From Lysobacteraceae bacterium PS02065 (GTDB lineage Bacteria > Pseudomonadota > Gammaproteobacteria > Xanthomonadales > Rhodanobacteraceae), in NCBI GenBank assembly GCA_029959555.1, contig JASCPI010000016.1, forward strand, positions 1 to 64,000: 64,000 bases of DNA, read 5' to 3'. The position numbers and the translations under genes are program-made. Each line of letters opens with the position of its first letter. Position 1 is the first letter of the stretch. Under the pieces are notes generated by a model. The model made no database searches. It saw only the letters and a program-made list of their open reading frames with translations, and was not told the DNA's origin. Shown in pieces: positions 45,396 through 54,333 of the stretch.

Positions 45396-45736
45396 CGCGC
45401 TTCTCCTCGTGAGCTCACACGATCGCACTTCACCCCACACCCGAGGCTGAAGGACGACGGCCCTGCGGGGGCGGGACCGCATGCCGCAATGAGCAGCAGT
45501 CGCGGCGTTCACAGCGATACCTTCAGGTGCATGCAAAGCGCGCACAGTTCGTTCGGCGAGACGTTTTCCACATCCATGCGTTGTCGCATTCGCTGCGATC
45601 AGCGCCACACGGACAGCGTGCCTGAATGGCACCAGCGTCGGTCGTGTGGAAGCGGGCTCATGTTCATCCGAGGAGTGGCCTACTCGCTGCACCCCGGAGG
45701 CCACCATGGCTTCCACGGACACTAAGGATCACCCCC
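45396..45736. other. 341-nt gap, no supported gene
   Basis: Divergent space between the minus-strand small gene (ending its promoter side at 45395) and the plus-strand BON gene. A minus-strand 22-26 codon frame near 45506-45583 (MDVENVSPNELC...) is noted but has no ribosome-binding site. The BON gene has only a weak AAGGA upstream. Confidence 0.4.
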
Positions 45737-46102
45737 ATGAAGTTCACTCTTATCGGCCTCGCTTTGGCGAGCGCCAGCGCTGTCGGCTTGGCCATTGCCG
45801 CTGATCCGCCCGCGCAGGATGCGAAGACCACGAAGCACGCCGCCGAAAAGGGCGTGACGGCTCTCGATCAGCCGAACAACCAGGCGGACATCGATCTCGC
45901 CGCAGCCGTTCGATCGGCGATCGTCGACGACGAATCACTCTCGACCTCCGCGAAGAACGTGACGATGGTGGCTGCAGGCGGTCACGTGACGCTGCGCGGC
46001 ACCGTCGCTTCGGCAGACGACAAGGCGCGCGTCGAAAGCATCGTCAGCCGCGTGGCGGGCGTGAAGCGCGTGACCAACCAGATCGCCCTCGATACGCCCT
46101 GA
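45737..46102 (+). CDS. periplasmic BON-domain protein
   Basis: A 121-residue exported protein: signal peptide (LIGLALASASAVGLAIA), a short linker, then one BON domain (ADIDLAAAVRSAIVDDESLSTSAKNVTMVAAGGHVTLRGTVASADDKARVESIVSRVAGVKRVTNQ), whose conserved Gly and hydrophobics (VTLRG) are visible. OsmY-type proteins of this kind protect the envelope or bind phospholipid. First of four consecutive plus-strand stress genes. Confidence 0.9.
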   Translation: MKFTLIGLALASASAVGLAIAADPPAQDAKTTKHAAEKGVTALDQPNNQADIDLAAAVRSAIVDDESLSTSAKNVTMVAAGGHVTLRGTVASADDKARVESIVSRVAGVKRVTNQIALDTP

Positions 46103-46131
46103 TTCAACCCTTCGATTCGCAGGAGATCCAC

Positions 46132-46656
46132 ATGAAAGCTTCCGTGTACTGCACTGCCCGCACCGTCGACCAAGCCGAGCTCATCATCGCCGACCTCAAG
46201 GCGTCCGGCTTCACGAGCAATGACATCTCGGCGCTTCTGCCGGACAAGCGCACGACCAAGGACTTCGCGCATGAGCACAACACCAAGGCGCCTGAAGGCG
46301 CGACGGCCGGTGGTGCTGCGGGCCTCGGCGTCGGAGCGGCGTTGGGCTGGCTTGCCGGCATCGGTGCGCTTGCCATTCCGGGCGTCGGCCCGCTGATCGC
46401 CGCCGGCCCGATCATGGCCGCGCTGGCGGGCGGCGCTGTCGGTGGCGCCGCGGGCGGCGTGATCGGCGCGCTCGTGGGTATGGGTATCCCCGAGTTCGAA
46501 GCCAAGCGCTACGAGGAGAAGGTCCGTAGCGGAAACATCCTGCTGTCGGTCCACACCGAGGACGGCAAGCAGCGTGACGTCGCGAAGGACATCTTCAAGC
46601 GCCACAACGCCGACGACATTTCGACGGGTTCGGAAGCCAGCGCTCCCAAGGCCTGA
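46132..46656 (+). CDS. general-stress protein with glycine-zipper membrane segment
   Basis: A 174-residue protein with a soluble N-terminal ferredoxin-like part (SVYCTARTVDQAELIIADLKASGFTSNDISALLPDK), similar to the general-stress-protein 17M/YflT fold. A long Gly/Ala-rich hydrophobic segment (about 60-125: AAGLGVGAALGW, AGPIMAALAGGAVGGAAGG), a glycine zipper, and a charged C-terminus follow. The gene has AGGAGA before its start. Its function is not known; such fusions are seen next to CsbD and BON genes. Confidence 0.85.
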   Translation: MKASVYCTARTVDQAELIIADLKASGFTSNDISALLPDKRTTKDFAHEHNTKAPEGATAGGAAGLGVGAALGWLAGIGALAIPGVGPLIAAGPIMAALAGGAVGGAAGGVIGALVGMGIPEFEAKRYEEKVRSGNILLSVHTEDGKQRDVAKDIFKRHNADDISTGSEASAPKA

Positions 46657-46712
46657 TCCTGACCTAACACCCATCATGTGCGCCTAGTGCGCACCACACC
46701 TGGAGTACCGCC

Positions 46713-46910
46713 ATGAACGAAGATCGCATCAAGGGCAAGTGGAAGCAGCTTTCCGGCACGATCAAGGAGAAGTGGGGCAAGCTGACCGACGACGATCTCA
46801 AGGTTGCCGAAGGTAACCGCGAGTACCTCGCCGGCAAGATCCAGGAGCGCTACGGCTACGCCAAGGATGAGGCAGAGAAGCACGTGCGTGACTTCGAGGG
46901 CACGCTGTAA
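46713..46910 (+). CDS. CsbD-family stress protein
   Basis: A 65-residue protein whose whole length fits the CsbD family: [29 protein letters not shown] then [24 protein letters not shown]. These small helical proteins are induced by general stress or the stationary phase. A clean start at ATG 46713. Followed by a large hairpin at 46916. Confidence 0.95.
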   Translation: MNEDRIKGKWKQLSGTIKEKWGKLTDDDLKVAEGNREYLAGKIQERYGYAKDEAEKHVRDFEGTL

Positions 46911-46915
46911 GCCGA

Positions 46916-46947
46916 TGCGAAGGGGCTGCTACTGCAGCCCCTTCGCA
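46916..46947. terminator. 14-bp perfect hairpin after csbD-like gene
   Basis: TGCGAAGGGGCTGC / GCAGCCCCTTCGCA with a 4-nt loop (TACT), five nt beyond the stop codon. One of the strongest inverted repeats of the window; no T-tract. Acts as terminator or as 3' protective hairpin for the small abundant mRNA; the CBS gene 45 nt on may need its own promoter. Confidence 0.65.
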
Positions 46948-46991
46948 CATTCGCATTCCACCAAGCGCACTTACCGAACGAGGACGCTCAC

Positions 46992-47402
46992 ATGAAGATC
47001 CGCGACATCATGACCAAAGACGCGCACGTCATCGACGTGGCTGAGGACATCCGTGCCGCCGCTCGCATGATGCGTGACGCCGACATCGGGTCCCTTCCTG
47101 TGCGAAGCGGCCAAAAGCTTGTCGGCATGCTGACCGATCGGGACATCGTCATCCGTGCGGTCGCCGACGGGAAGACCGACGGCACGGTCGATCGGTTCAT
47201 GTCGGCCGACGTGAAGTTCTGCTACGACGACGAGGACGCGGAGGCCGTGGCGCGCACCATGGCGAGTCTCGAGGTCAGGAGGCTTCCCGTGCTCGATCGA
47301 AAGGAGCGCTTGGTAGGCATGGTGTCGCTCGCCAACCTGACCCAGACCCGCGATGGAGAAGCGAAGCGCGAGTTCCTCGAGTCTATCGCCACGCCTCATT
47401 GA
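46992..47402 (+). CDS. CBS-domain pair protein
   Basis: A 136-residue protein consisting of two CBS motifs forming one Bateman module: IRDIMTKDAHVIDVAEDIRAAARMM with GSLPVRSGQKLVGMLTDRDIVIRA, then DRFMSADVKFCYDDEDAEAVARTMASLEVRRLPVLDRKERLVGMVSLANL. Such free-standing CBS pairs bind adenosyl nucleotides and sense energy charge. Last gene of the stress block. Confidence 0.93.
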   Translation: MKIRDIMTKDAHVIDVAEDIRAAARMMRDADIGSLPVRSGQKLVGMLTDRDIVIRAVADGKTDGTVDRFMSADVKFCYDDEDAEAVARTMASLEVRRLPVLDRKERLVGMVSLANLTQTRDGEAKREFLESIATPH

Positions 47403-47820
47403 CTAGGGTGCACGTCCGTTTCATGCCCGTTGCTGAGCTGTTCGGTGGAGTCGCTGGGGCCCTATGGTGAAGCCAGGTCAGCCCAGACTGGTACGGCCAC
47501 GCGCTCGACACCCGTGCATTGCGGCGACGGGTGCAAAGCATTCGCGAGGCGCGTCGCGCACACTGCGTTTGATCGGTCTCGGTGAGCAGGCTTATGCCAG
47601 CGCTCGTGATCACCGGAACCGCTGATCGCCATGCCGAGCATGCCGCGCACGTCTCCATCGACGTCGCGCGAGCTCCCTATGCATCGTGCTCCGCTCAGCA
47701 GCCGCGATTCGTTCGCGGTGGTCGGTCGTCGGCAAGGTACCGTGCGTGCGGCGTGACCCTCGACTCGGCCGTCGTCCAGCGTGACGAGTGCGCTGATCCT
47801 GCATGCGTTGCCCGCAGCGG
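47403..47820. other. 418-nt gap at island edge, no supported gene
   Basis: Lies between the CBS gene and the mvaB stop. The frames here either have no start or are Arg-rich; a plus-strand frame (47582-47866) and a minus-strand frame overlap without ribosome-binding sites. A decayed gene is possible. No tRNA, repeat or integrase is visible that would define the island's far end. Confidence 0.4.
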
Positions 47821-48753
47821 TTACGCCACAGCCGCCGCTCTGACGCGCTTCGCCATCACGGCCTGAGCCACGCGCGAGCGCGTCGGTCGCCCGAGGACGC
47901 CGCAGATGTAATCGCCGGCGTCGGCGAGCTTGTCGAGATCGACGCCGGTCTCGATGCCGAGGCCGTCGAGCAGGTAGACGAGGTCTTCGCTCGCGACGTT
48001 GCCGGCGGCGCCGTCCGCGTAGGGGCAACCGCCGAGGCCGGCGACCGAGCTGTCGAAGCAGCGCAGGCCCATCTGCAGCGAGGCGTAGATGTTGGCGAGC
48101 GCCTGGGCGTAGGTGTCGTGGAAGTGGCCTGCGAGTCGCGAGGAAGGCACCGACGCCATCACGGCCTCGAGCATGCGCTTGGTCTTCTCGGGTGTGCCGA
48201 CGCCGATCGTGTCGCCGAGCGAAACCTCGTGGCAGCCCATGTCGTGCAACCGCGCCGCGGTGTCCGCCACCGCCGCGGGCGGCACCTCGCCCTGGTAGGG
48301 GCAGCCGAGCACGCAGGAGACGTAGCCGCGCACCGGGATACCAGCGGACTGCGCCGCGCGCATGACATCCTCGAAGCGCCGCAGGCTTTCGGCGATCGAG
48401 CAGTTGATGTTCTTCTGCGAGAACGCTTCCGAAGCGGCGCCGAACACCGCGACTTCTTCCGCGCCGGCGGCGAGCGCGGCTTCGAATCCCTTGAGGTTCG
48501 GTGTCAGCGCCGAGTAGCGCACCGCGCCGCCCTTCGGCAGCGCATGCATCACCTCCGCATGGTCGGCCATCTGCGGCACCCATTTCGGTGAGACGAAGGA
48601 GGTCGCTTCGATGTGGGTCAGTCCCGTTGCGGCGAGGCGTTCGATCAGCGCGAGCTTGACCGCAGCCGGCACGATCGCGGCCTCGTTCTGCAGGCCATCA
48701 CGCGGGCCGACTTCGACGATGCGCACCTTCTCACCGGCGAACGGCGAGCTCAT
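47821..48753 (-). CDS. mvaB: hydroxymethylglutaryl-CoA lyase
   Basis: A 310-residue DRE-TIM-fold enzyme that splits HMG-CoA to acetyl-CoA and acetoacetate, the last step of leucine degradation. Motifs: [10 protein letters not shown] (metal/acid site), [25 protein letters not shown] (metal-ligand His) and [18 protein letters not shown], which contains the signature Cys. Start ATG overlaps the liuD stop as ATGA. Final gene of the liu operon. Confidence 0.96.
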   Translation of the reverse strand: MSSPFAGEKVRIVEVGPRDGLQNEAAIVPAAVKLALIERLAATGLTHIEATSFVSPKWVPQMADHAEVMHALPKGGAVRYSALTPNLKGFEAALAAGAEEVAVFGAASEAFSQKNINCSIAESLRRFEDVMRAAQSAGIPVRGYVSCVLGCPYQGEVPPAAVADTAARLHDMGCHEVSLGDTIGVGTPEKTKRMLEAVMASVPSSRLAGHFHDTYAQALANIYASLQMGLRCFDSSVAGLGGCPYADGAAGNVASEDLVYLLDGLGIETGVDLDKLADAGDYICGVLGRPTRSRVAQAVMAKRVRAAAVA

Positions 48754-50738
48754 GCGGCGGCCTCGAAATCGACGAGGGTCGCACCGTCGGTCACCTGGTC
48801 GCCGACCTGGTAGTGGAAGCCCTTCACGATGCCCTTCGCCGGCGCGCGCACGGTGTACTCCATCTTCATCGCTTCCATGACCAGCAGCGGCGCACCCTTG
48901 TCCACGGTCACGCCGGGCTCGGCCAGCAGCGCGATGATCCTTCCCGGCATGGCGGCGACGAGTCCGCCTTGCGCGTGGTCGTCCTCGCCGGCATGTGCGA
49001 GCCGATCGATCACGTCGAGTGCGTAGTGGGCGCTGCCGTCGAACACGTGCATGCGCTCGCCGAACGGAATCGCGAAGTAACTCGCGGTGCGATCGCCGAT
49101 CCTGCAGCGGATGCCATCCGCGTCGTCGGACTCGACCTGCACGGCTGCGCCATCGATGAGCCAGCCCTTGCCTCGGCGGGTCACGCTGACGCGACGATCC
49201 TCACCGCCATGGCGGAACTCGAGCTGTCGCTCGAGCGCGCCGTTGAGGCGCCAGCCGTCGGTGGCCGCCCACGGCGAGCGCGGATCACTCGAGGCGTTCG
49301 CATCCGAGATCAGCCGAATCGCGTCGCCGGTGACGATGCGCAGCGCGGCGGCGATGAACACGGCATCGGGCACCGTCGCGGACGGCTTGAGCAGGCGCTC
49401 GCTCTCGCGTGCGATGAGGCCGGTGTCGACCTCGCCGGCGCGGAACACCGGGTGGTCGACGAGACGTGCGAGGAAGCCGAGGTTGTTGCCGACCCCGACG
49501 ATGCGGAACGAGCGCAGCGCGGCCAGCAGGCGTTCGATCGCACGCTCGCGCGTGTCGTCGTGCACGATGAGTTTGGCGATCATCGGGTCGTAATACGGGC
49601 TGATCGCGTCGCCTTGTTCGACACCGGTGTCGATGCGCAGCGCGGACGACTCCGTCGGCGGTGAGAAATGCACCAGCGTACCGATCGACGGCAGGAAGTC
49701 CTTCTCGGGCTCTTCGGCGTAGACGCGCACCTCGATCGAATGACCGCGCAGGGGCACCTCGTCCTGGGCGAGCGGAAGGCGCTCGCCCGAGGCGATGCGG
49801 AGCTGCCACTCGACGAGATCGAGGCCGGTGATCATCTCGGTGACGGGATGTTCGACCTGCAGGCGCGTGTTCATTTCCATGAAGTAGAACGAACCGTCGG
49901 CATCGACGATGAACTCGACCGTTCCGGCGCCGACGTAGCCGACCGCGCGTGCGGCATCGCAGGCCGCCTTGCCCATGGCCGCGCGTCGCGCGGGATCCAT
50001 GCCCGGCGCGGGGGCTTCCTCGACGACCTTCTGGTGGCGGCGCTGCGCCGAGCAGTCGCGTTCGTTGAGGTGGATGACCTCGCCGTGCGTATCGCCGAAC
50101 ACCTGGATCTCGATGTGGCGCGGGCTCGTCAGGTACTTCTCGATCAGCACGTGCTGGTCGCCAAACGAGGCACTCGCTTCGCGCTGGCAACTCGCGAGCG
50201 CGGCGTCGAAGTCCGCGCTGCGTTCGACCACGCGCATGCCCTTGCCACCACCGCCCGCGGCGGCCTTGATCAGCACCGGATAACCGATGCCTTCGGCCTG
50301 CGCGCGCAGGAACGCGGGCGACTGCTCGTCGCCGTGGTAACCCGGCACCAGCGGCACGCCGGCCTTCTCCATGAGCGACTTGGCGGCGGACTTCGATCCC
50401 ATCGCGCGGATCGCCGCGACGGGCGGGCCGATGAAGACGATGCCCGCGGCCGCGCAGGCTTCGGCGAAGGCTTCGTTCTCCGAGAGGAAGCCGTAGCCGG
50501 GATGGATCGCCTGCGCGCCCGCGGCGCGTGCGGCTTCGATGATGCGGTCGGCGCGCAGGTAACTCTCGCGCGAAGCGGCCGGGCCGATGCAGAACGCTTC
50601 GTCCGCGAGGCGCACGTGGCGCGCCCGGGCATCGGCCTCGGAGTACACGGCCACGCTGTGGATGCCGAGGCGGCGGCAGCTGCGGATGATCCGGCAGGCG
50701 ATTTCGCCGCGATTGGCGATGAGGATCCGGGTGAACAT
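48750..50738 (-). CDS. liuD: 3-methylcrotonyl-CoA carboxylase biotin subunit
   Basis: A 662-residue alpha subunit. Biotin-carboxylase half: [16 protein letters not shown], the [13 protein letters not shown]-grasp loop, [14 protein letters not shown] and the R-rich [10 protein letters not shown]-terminus has the biotin-carboxyl-carrier domain with the MEAMKMEY site (biotinylated Lys). The long middle region and the partner genes identify methylcrotonyl-CoA carboxylase rather than acetyl- or propionyl-CoA carboxylase. ATP-dependent carboxylation of 3-methylcrotonyl-CoA is its role. Confidence 0.95.
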   Translation of the reverse strand: MFTRILIANRGEIACRIIRSCRRLGIHSVAVYSEADARARHVRLADEAFCIGPAASRESYLRADRIIEAARAAGAQAIHPGYGFLSENEAFAEACAAAGIVFIGPPVAAIRAMGSKSAAKSLMEKAGVPLVPGYHGDEQSPAFLRAQAEGIGYPVLIKAAAGGGGKGMRVVERSADFDAALASCQREASASFGDQHVLIEKYLTSPRHIEIQVFGDTHGEVIHLNERDCSAQRRHQKVVEEAPAPGMDPARRAAMGKAACDAARAVGYVGAGTVEFIVDADGSFYFMEMNTRLQVEHPVTEMITGLDLVEWQLRIASGERLPLAQDEVPLRGHSIEVRVYAEEPEKDFLPSIGTLVHFSPPTESSALRIDTGVEQGDAISPYYDPMIAKLIVHDDTRERAIERLLAALRSFRIVGVGNNLGFLARLVDHPVFRAGEVDTGLIARESERLLKPSATVPDAVFIAAALRIVTGDAIRLISDANASSDPRSPWAATDGWRLNGALERQLEFRHGGEDRRVSVTRRGKGWLIDGAAVQVESDDADGIRCRIGDRTASYFAIPFGERMHVFDGSAHYALDVIDRLAHAGEDDHAQGGLVAAMPGRIIALLAEPGVTVDKGAPLLVMEAMKMEYTVRAPAKGIVKGFHYQVGDQVTDGATLVDFEAAA

Positions 50739-50740
50739 GG

Positions 50741-51538
50741 TCAGGGTGTTCCTTCGGTGGTCCAGGCGGGCTTGCGCTTGTCGAAGAACGCGGCGATGCC
50801 TTCGCGTGCATCGGCGCCCGCACGCGCGATGGCGATGCGCCGGCAGGTGTCGTCGATCAGCTGCGGCGACAGCGGCTGGTTCGTGAGCGCCGCAACGAGT
50901 TGCTTGCACGCGTGCAGCGCGTCCGGCGATCCCGCCAGCAAGGCCTGCGCGATCGAGGCGACGCGTGCGTCGAGCTCGTCGGCCGTGCACAGCTCGTGGA
51001 CGAGGTTGAGCCGCAAGGCCTCGCGCGCATCGATGCGCTCGCCGCTCAGGAAGTAGCGCTGTGCCGCGCGCGCGCCGATCGCGCGGATGACGTACGGGCC
51101 GATCGTCGCCGGCACGAGGCCGAGGCGCACTTCGGTGGTGCCGAAGCTCGCGTGCTCGCTCGCGACCGCGATGTCGCAGGCCGCGACGAGGCCGGTGCCA
51201 CCGGCGAGCGCGGCACCGTGCACGCGTGCGATGGTCGGTTTCGACAGCTCGGCCAAGGTGCGCAGCATCTCGGCGAGACGGCCCGCATCGGCCAGGTTCT
51301 CCGCCTCGCTGAAGCCGGCCATGCGCTGCATCCACGCGAGGTCGCCGCCTGCGCAGAAACTCTTGCCGCGTCCGGCGAGCACGACCACGCGCACGCGGGC
51401 GTCGTCCTCGAGTGCGCGCAGGCCGTCGGTGATCGCGCCGATCAGGTGCTCGTCGAAGGCGTTGTGCACGGTCGGCCGGTCGAGCCACAGCGTGGCGACG
51501 GGACCGTCGCGTTCGATCTGGATCAAGGTGTCGTTCAT
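50741..51538 (-). CDS. liuC: 3-methylglutaconyl-CoA hydratase (crotonase family)
   Basis: A 265-residue enoyl-CoA hydratase/isomerase family enzyme. Oxyanion-hole segments SFCAGGDLAWM and HGAALAGGTGLVAACDI are visible, and the catalytic-Glu position lies in EVRLGLVPATIGPYV. Flanked by the two carboxylase subunits, it is assigned the hydration of methylglutaconyl-CoA in leucine degradation by position. ATG 51538 is the most likely start. Confidence 0.92.
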   Translation of the reverse strand: MNDTLIQIERDGPVATLWLDRPTVHNAFDEHLIGAITDGLRALEDDARVRVVVLAGRGKSFCAGGDLAWMQRMAGFSEAENLADAGRLAEMLRTLAELSKPTIARVHGAALAGGTGLVAACDIAVASEHASFGTTEVRLGLVPATIGPYVIRAIGARAAQRYFLSGERIDAREALRLNLVHELCTADELDARVASIAQALLAGSPDALHACKQLVAALTNQPLSPQLIDDTCRRIAIARAGADAREGIAAFFDKRKPAWTTEGTP

Positions 51539-51545
51539 CGCGGCC

Positions 51546-53153
51546 TCACATGCGGAACACGCCGAAGCGCGTCGGTGGAATCGGGGCATTGAGCGAAGCC
51601 GAGAGGCCCAGTGCGAGCACGCGGCGCGTCTGCGCCGGATCGACCACGCCGTCGTCCCACAGGCGTGCGCTGGCGTAGTAGGGATGGCTCTGCGCCTCGA
51701 ACTGCTCGCGCGTGGGGGCCTTGAACGCTTCCTCTTCCTCCGCGCTCCAGCCGAGACCCTTCGCCTCGAGTCCGTCGCGTCGCACGGTGGCCAGCACGTT
51801 GGCGGCTTGTTCCCCGCCCATGACGGAGATGCGCGAGTTCGGCCAGGTCCACAGGAAGCGCGGCGAGTACGCGCGTCCGCACATGCCGTAGTTGCCGGCG
51901 CCGTACGAGCCGCCGATCAGCACGGTGAACTTCGGCACCTGCACGGTCGACACCGCCGTGACCATCTTCGCGCCGTCCTTGGCGATGCCGCCGTTCTCGT
52001 ACTTGCGTCCGACCATGAAGCCGGTGATGTTCTGCAGGAACACCAGCGGAATCCCGCGTTGCCCACACAGCTGGATGAAGTGCGCGCCCTTCTGCGCGCT
52101 CTCGCCGAACAGGATGCCGTTGTTGGCGACGATGCCGACCGGATGGCCGTCGATGTGGGCGAAGCCGGTGACGAGGGTGGTGCCGTAGCGCGCCTTGAAC
52201 TCGTCGAGGCGCGAGCCATCGACCATGCGCGCGATCACCTCGCGCACGTCGTAGGGCTTGCGCGCATCGGCCGGGATCACGCCGTAGAGTTCTTCGGGGT
52301 CGTACAGCGGTGCCTCGGGCGTGCGCATGTCGAGCCCGATCTGCTTGCGGAGGTTCAGCTGGGCGACGCAGCGGCGTACGAGCGCGAGCGCATGATGGTC
52401 GTTCTCGGCGAGATGGTCGGCCACGCCCGAGATCCGCGTGTGCACGTCGGCACCGCCGAGGTCCTCCGCGTTCACGACCTCGCCGGTTGCGGCCTTCACC
52501 AGCGGCGGACCGCCGAGGAAGATCGTGCCCTGGTTCCTGACGATGACTGTCTCGTCAGACATCGCCGGCACATAGGCGCCGCCGGCCGTGCACGAACCCA
52601 TCACGCAGGCGATCTGCGGGATGCCGAGTGCGGAGAGGTTGGCCTGGTTGTAGAAGATGCGACCGAAGTGTTCCTTGTCGGGAAACACCTCGTCCTGCAT
52701 CGGCAGGAACGCGCCGCCCGAGTCGACGAGGTAGACGCACGGCAGCCGGTTCTGCAGCGCGACTTCCTGTGCGCGCAGATGCTTCTTGACCGTCATCGGG
52801 TAGTAGGTGCCGCCCTTGACGGTCGCGTCGTTCGCGACGATGACGCACTCGCGTCCCTCGATGTTGCCGACGCCGGCGACCACGCCTGCGCTCGGCACCT
52901 CACCGCCGTACATGCCGTGTGCGGCGAGCGGCGACAGCTCGAGGAACGGCGTCCCCGGATCGAGCAAGGTGTCGATGCGGTCGCGCGCGAGCAGTTTGCC
53001 GCGCGCGACGTGCTTGGCGCGTGCGGCCTCGCTGCCACCGAGGGATACGCTGCGCGTCGACTCGCGCAACTGGTCGACCTGCGCACGCAGCGCGGCGGCA
53101 TTGGCGCGGAACTCGTCGGAATCGGTGCGCAGCTTGCTGCGGATCGTGGACAT
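51546..53153 (-). CDS. liuB: 3-methylcrotonyl-CoA carboxylase carboxyltransferase subunit
   Basis: A 535-residue crotonase-fold carboxyltransferase that moves the carboxyl from biotin to 3-methylcrotonyl-CoA. Signatures: [47 protein letters not shown] and the second-half [21 protein letters not shown]. First gene after the divergent TetR gene and its palindrome. Isovaleryl-CoA dehydrogenase (liuA) is not in the window. Confidence 0.96.
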   Translation of the reverse strand: MSTIRSKLRTDSDEFRANAAALRAQVDQLRESTRSVSLGGSEAARAKHVARGKLLARDRIDTLLDPGTPFLELSPLAAHGMYGGEVPSAGVVAGVGNIEGRECVIVANDATVKGGTYYPMTVKKHLRAQEVALQNRLPCVYLVDSGGAFLPMQDEVFPDKEHFGRIFYNQANLSALGIPQIACVMGSCTAGGAYVPAMSDETVIVRNQGTIFLGGPPLVKAATGEVVNAEDLGGADVHTRISGVADHLAENDHHALALVRRCVAQLNLRKQIGLDMRTPEAPLYDPEELYGVIPADARKPYDVREVIARMVDGSRLDEFKARYGTTLVTGFAHIDGHPVGIVANNGILFGESAQKGAHFIQLCGQRGIPLVFLQNITGFMVGRKYENGGIAKDGAKMVTAVSTVQVPKFTVLIGGSYGAGNYGMCGRAYSPRFLWTWPNSRISVMGGEQAANVLATVRRDGLEAKGLGWSAEEEEAFKAPTREQFEAQSHPYYASARLWDDGVVDPAQTRRVLALGLSASLNAPIPPTRFGVFRM

Positions 53154-53203
53154 GATGGGCTACCGTTCGGGTTCACGGGCACGCGGAGGCGTGCCGCCTA
53201 AGA

Positions 53204-53221
53204 AGTGAATCTTAGTTCACT
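53204..53221. promoter_or_regulatory. candidate TetR operator
   Basis: AGTGAATCTTAGTTCACT: two 6-bp perfect arms (AGTGAA, TTCACT) around a 6-bp spacer, centred in the 90-nt gap between divergent liuB and the TetR gene, 22 nt before the TetR ATG. Location and length fit a TetR dimer site controlling both directions. Confidence 0.65.
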
Positions 53222-53243
53222 CTTTCGACCGGATGATATCCCC

Positions 53244-53864
53244 ATGGCCTACCGACGTTCCCCGCGTGTGCAGCAGCGACTCGAGGACAACCGCAACCGC
53301 ATCCTGTCCGCGGCGCGTTCGCTCGTCGCGCAAGGCGGCTTCCGCGAAGCCTCGATCGTGGCGGTCGCCGGCGCGGCGGACATGTCCACCGGCGCGGTGT
53401 ACCGCTACTTCCCGTCGAAGTCCGATCTCTTCGTCGAACTGCTGACTGATGCAGTGCAGCGTGAGTGCGCGATCCTGCGCGCGATCATCGCCAAGCCTGC
53501 GACGGCACCGGATCGTCTGGCCGCGGCGGTCGAGTCGTTCGCACGTCGCGCACTGAGCGGTCCGTGGCTCGCGTACGCCTTCATCATCGAGCCGGTCGAT
53601 CCCGAAGTGGAGGCCGCGCGCCTGGTCTGCCGACGCGAGTTCGGTAGTGTTTTCAAGGAGGTTGTGCGCCAGGGCGTAGCCTCGGGCGAGTTTCCCGAGC
53701 AGTCCGCCAACGTCAGTGCGGCCTGCATCGTCGGCGCGTTCACCGAGGCGCTCGCGCGACCCGTCACACCGCTCGCCGGGCGCATCAGCAAGACGAGACT
53801 CGTCGGCGAAATCGTCGACTTCTGCTGCCGTGCGGTCGGTGCGAGTCCGCGCGCCAAACGCTGA
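53244..53864 (+). CDS. TetR-family regulator (liu operon)
   Basis: A 206-residue repressor: N-terminal HTH (RILSAARSLVAQGGFREASIVAVAGAADMSTGAVYRYFPSKSDLFVELL) and a helical ligand-binding domain. ATG 53244 gives the usual ten-residue N-terminal arm; the GTG at 53205 would read through the operator palindrome. Divergent from the liu genes, so probably represses them until a leucine-pathway acyl-CoA is bound; target is inferred from position. Confidence 0.9.
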   Translation: MAYRRSPRVQQRLEDNRNRILSAARSLVAQGGFREASIVAVAGAADMSTGAVYRYFPSKSDLFVELLTDAVQRECAILRAIIAKPATAPDRLAAAVESFARRALSGPWLAYAFIIEPVDPEVEAARLVCRREFGSVFKEVVRQGVASGEFPEQSANVSAACIVGAFTEALARPVTPLAGRISKTRLVGEIVDFCCRAVGASPRAKR

Positions 53865-54333
53865 TTCGTGGTGCAGGGCGCAAGACTGTTTGCCCGAACT
53901 GTACCTCTGCAAGGCGCCGATGCGATGCGTCGATCGGCATACCATCGGTCCGCGCTGCACATCGGCGCACAGGATTCGAAGGTGGCGCGGAACGCCAGGT
54001 TCGCAGCACGAGATCCGCGTGAAGAGGCGGGTGTCGATGAAGCAGTCGTCAGGTTCCCGAGTCGGCGGTCGCATCCCCGCTGACTCCTCCGCGCCGTAAC
54101 GGTCGTCGCCCTTGCCGGGTGTCGATCACGGCAGGCGGACGTCATCCGAAGTGTTCGAAGCAGCTCCGGCCGAGCCATGGCCGGCAGGTGTCGGCTTGCC
54201 CGCGTTCGCGCCGTCGTCGGTGATCGGAAGCAGGCGAGCACGTGTTCCCACCGCGCGGCCTCACGACGTCGAGGCTGCGCAGGCAGGCGCCACTGGTCCG
54301 CCGGTGGCAGGAAAACAACGGGAGGGGCAGTAC
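53865..54333. promoter_or_regulatory. 469-nt upstream region of the alcohol dehydrogenase
   Basis: No convincing gene. This span should contain the dehydrogenase promoter; I found no sigma-54 GG-N10-GC box and no clear -35/-10. A very good Shine-Dalgarno (GGGAGGGGCAGTAC) precedes the ATG. Confidence 0.4.

Noticed and set aside
45506..45583. Cys-containing 22-26 codon peptide on the minus strand
   Set aside because: No ribosome-binding site and no known counterpart; too short to support.
47582..47866. 94-codon plus-strand frame at the island edge
   Set aside because: No ribosome-binding site, overlaps the mvaB end, composition like a shadow.
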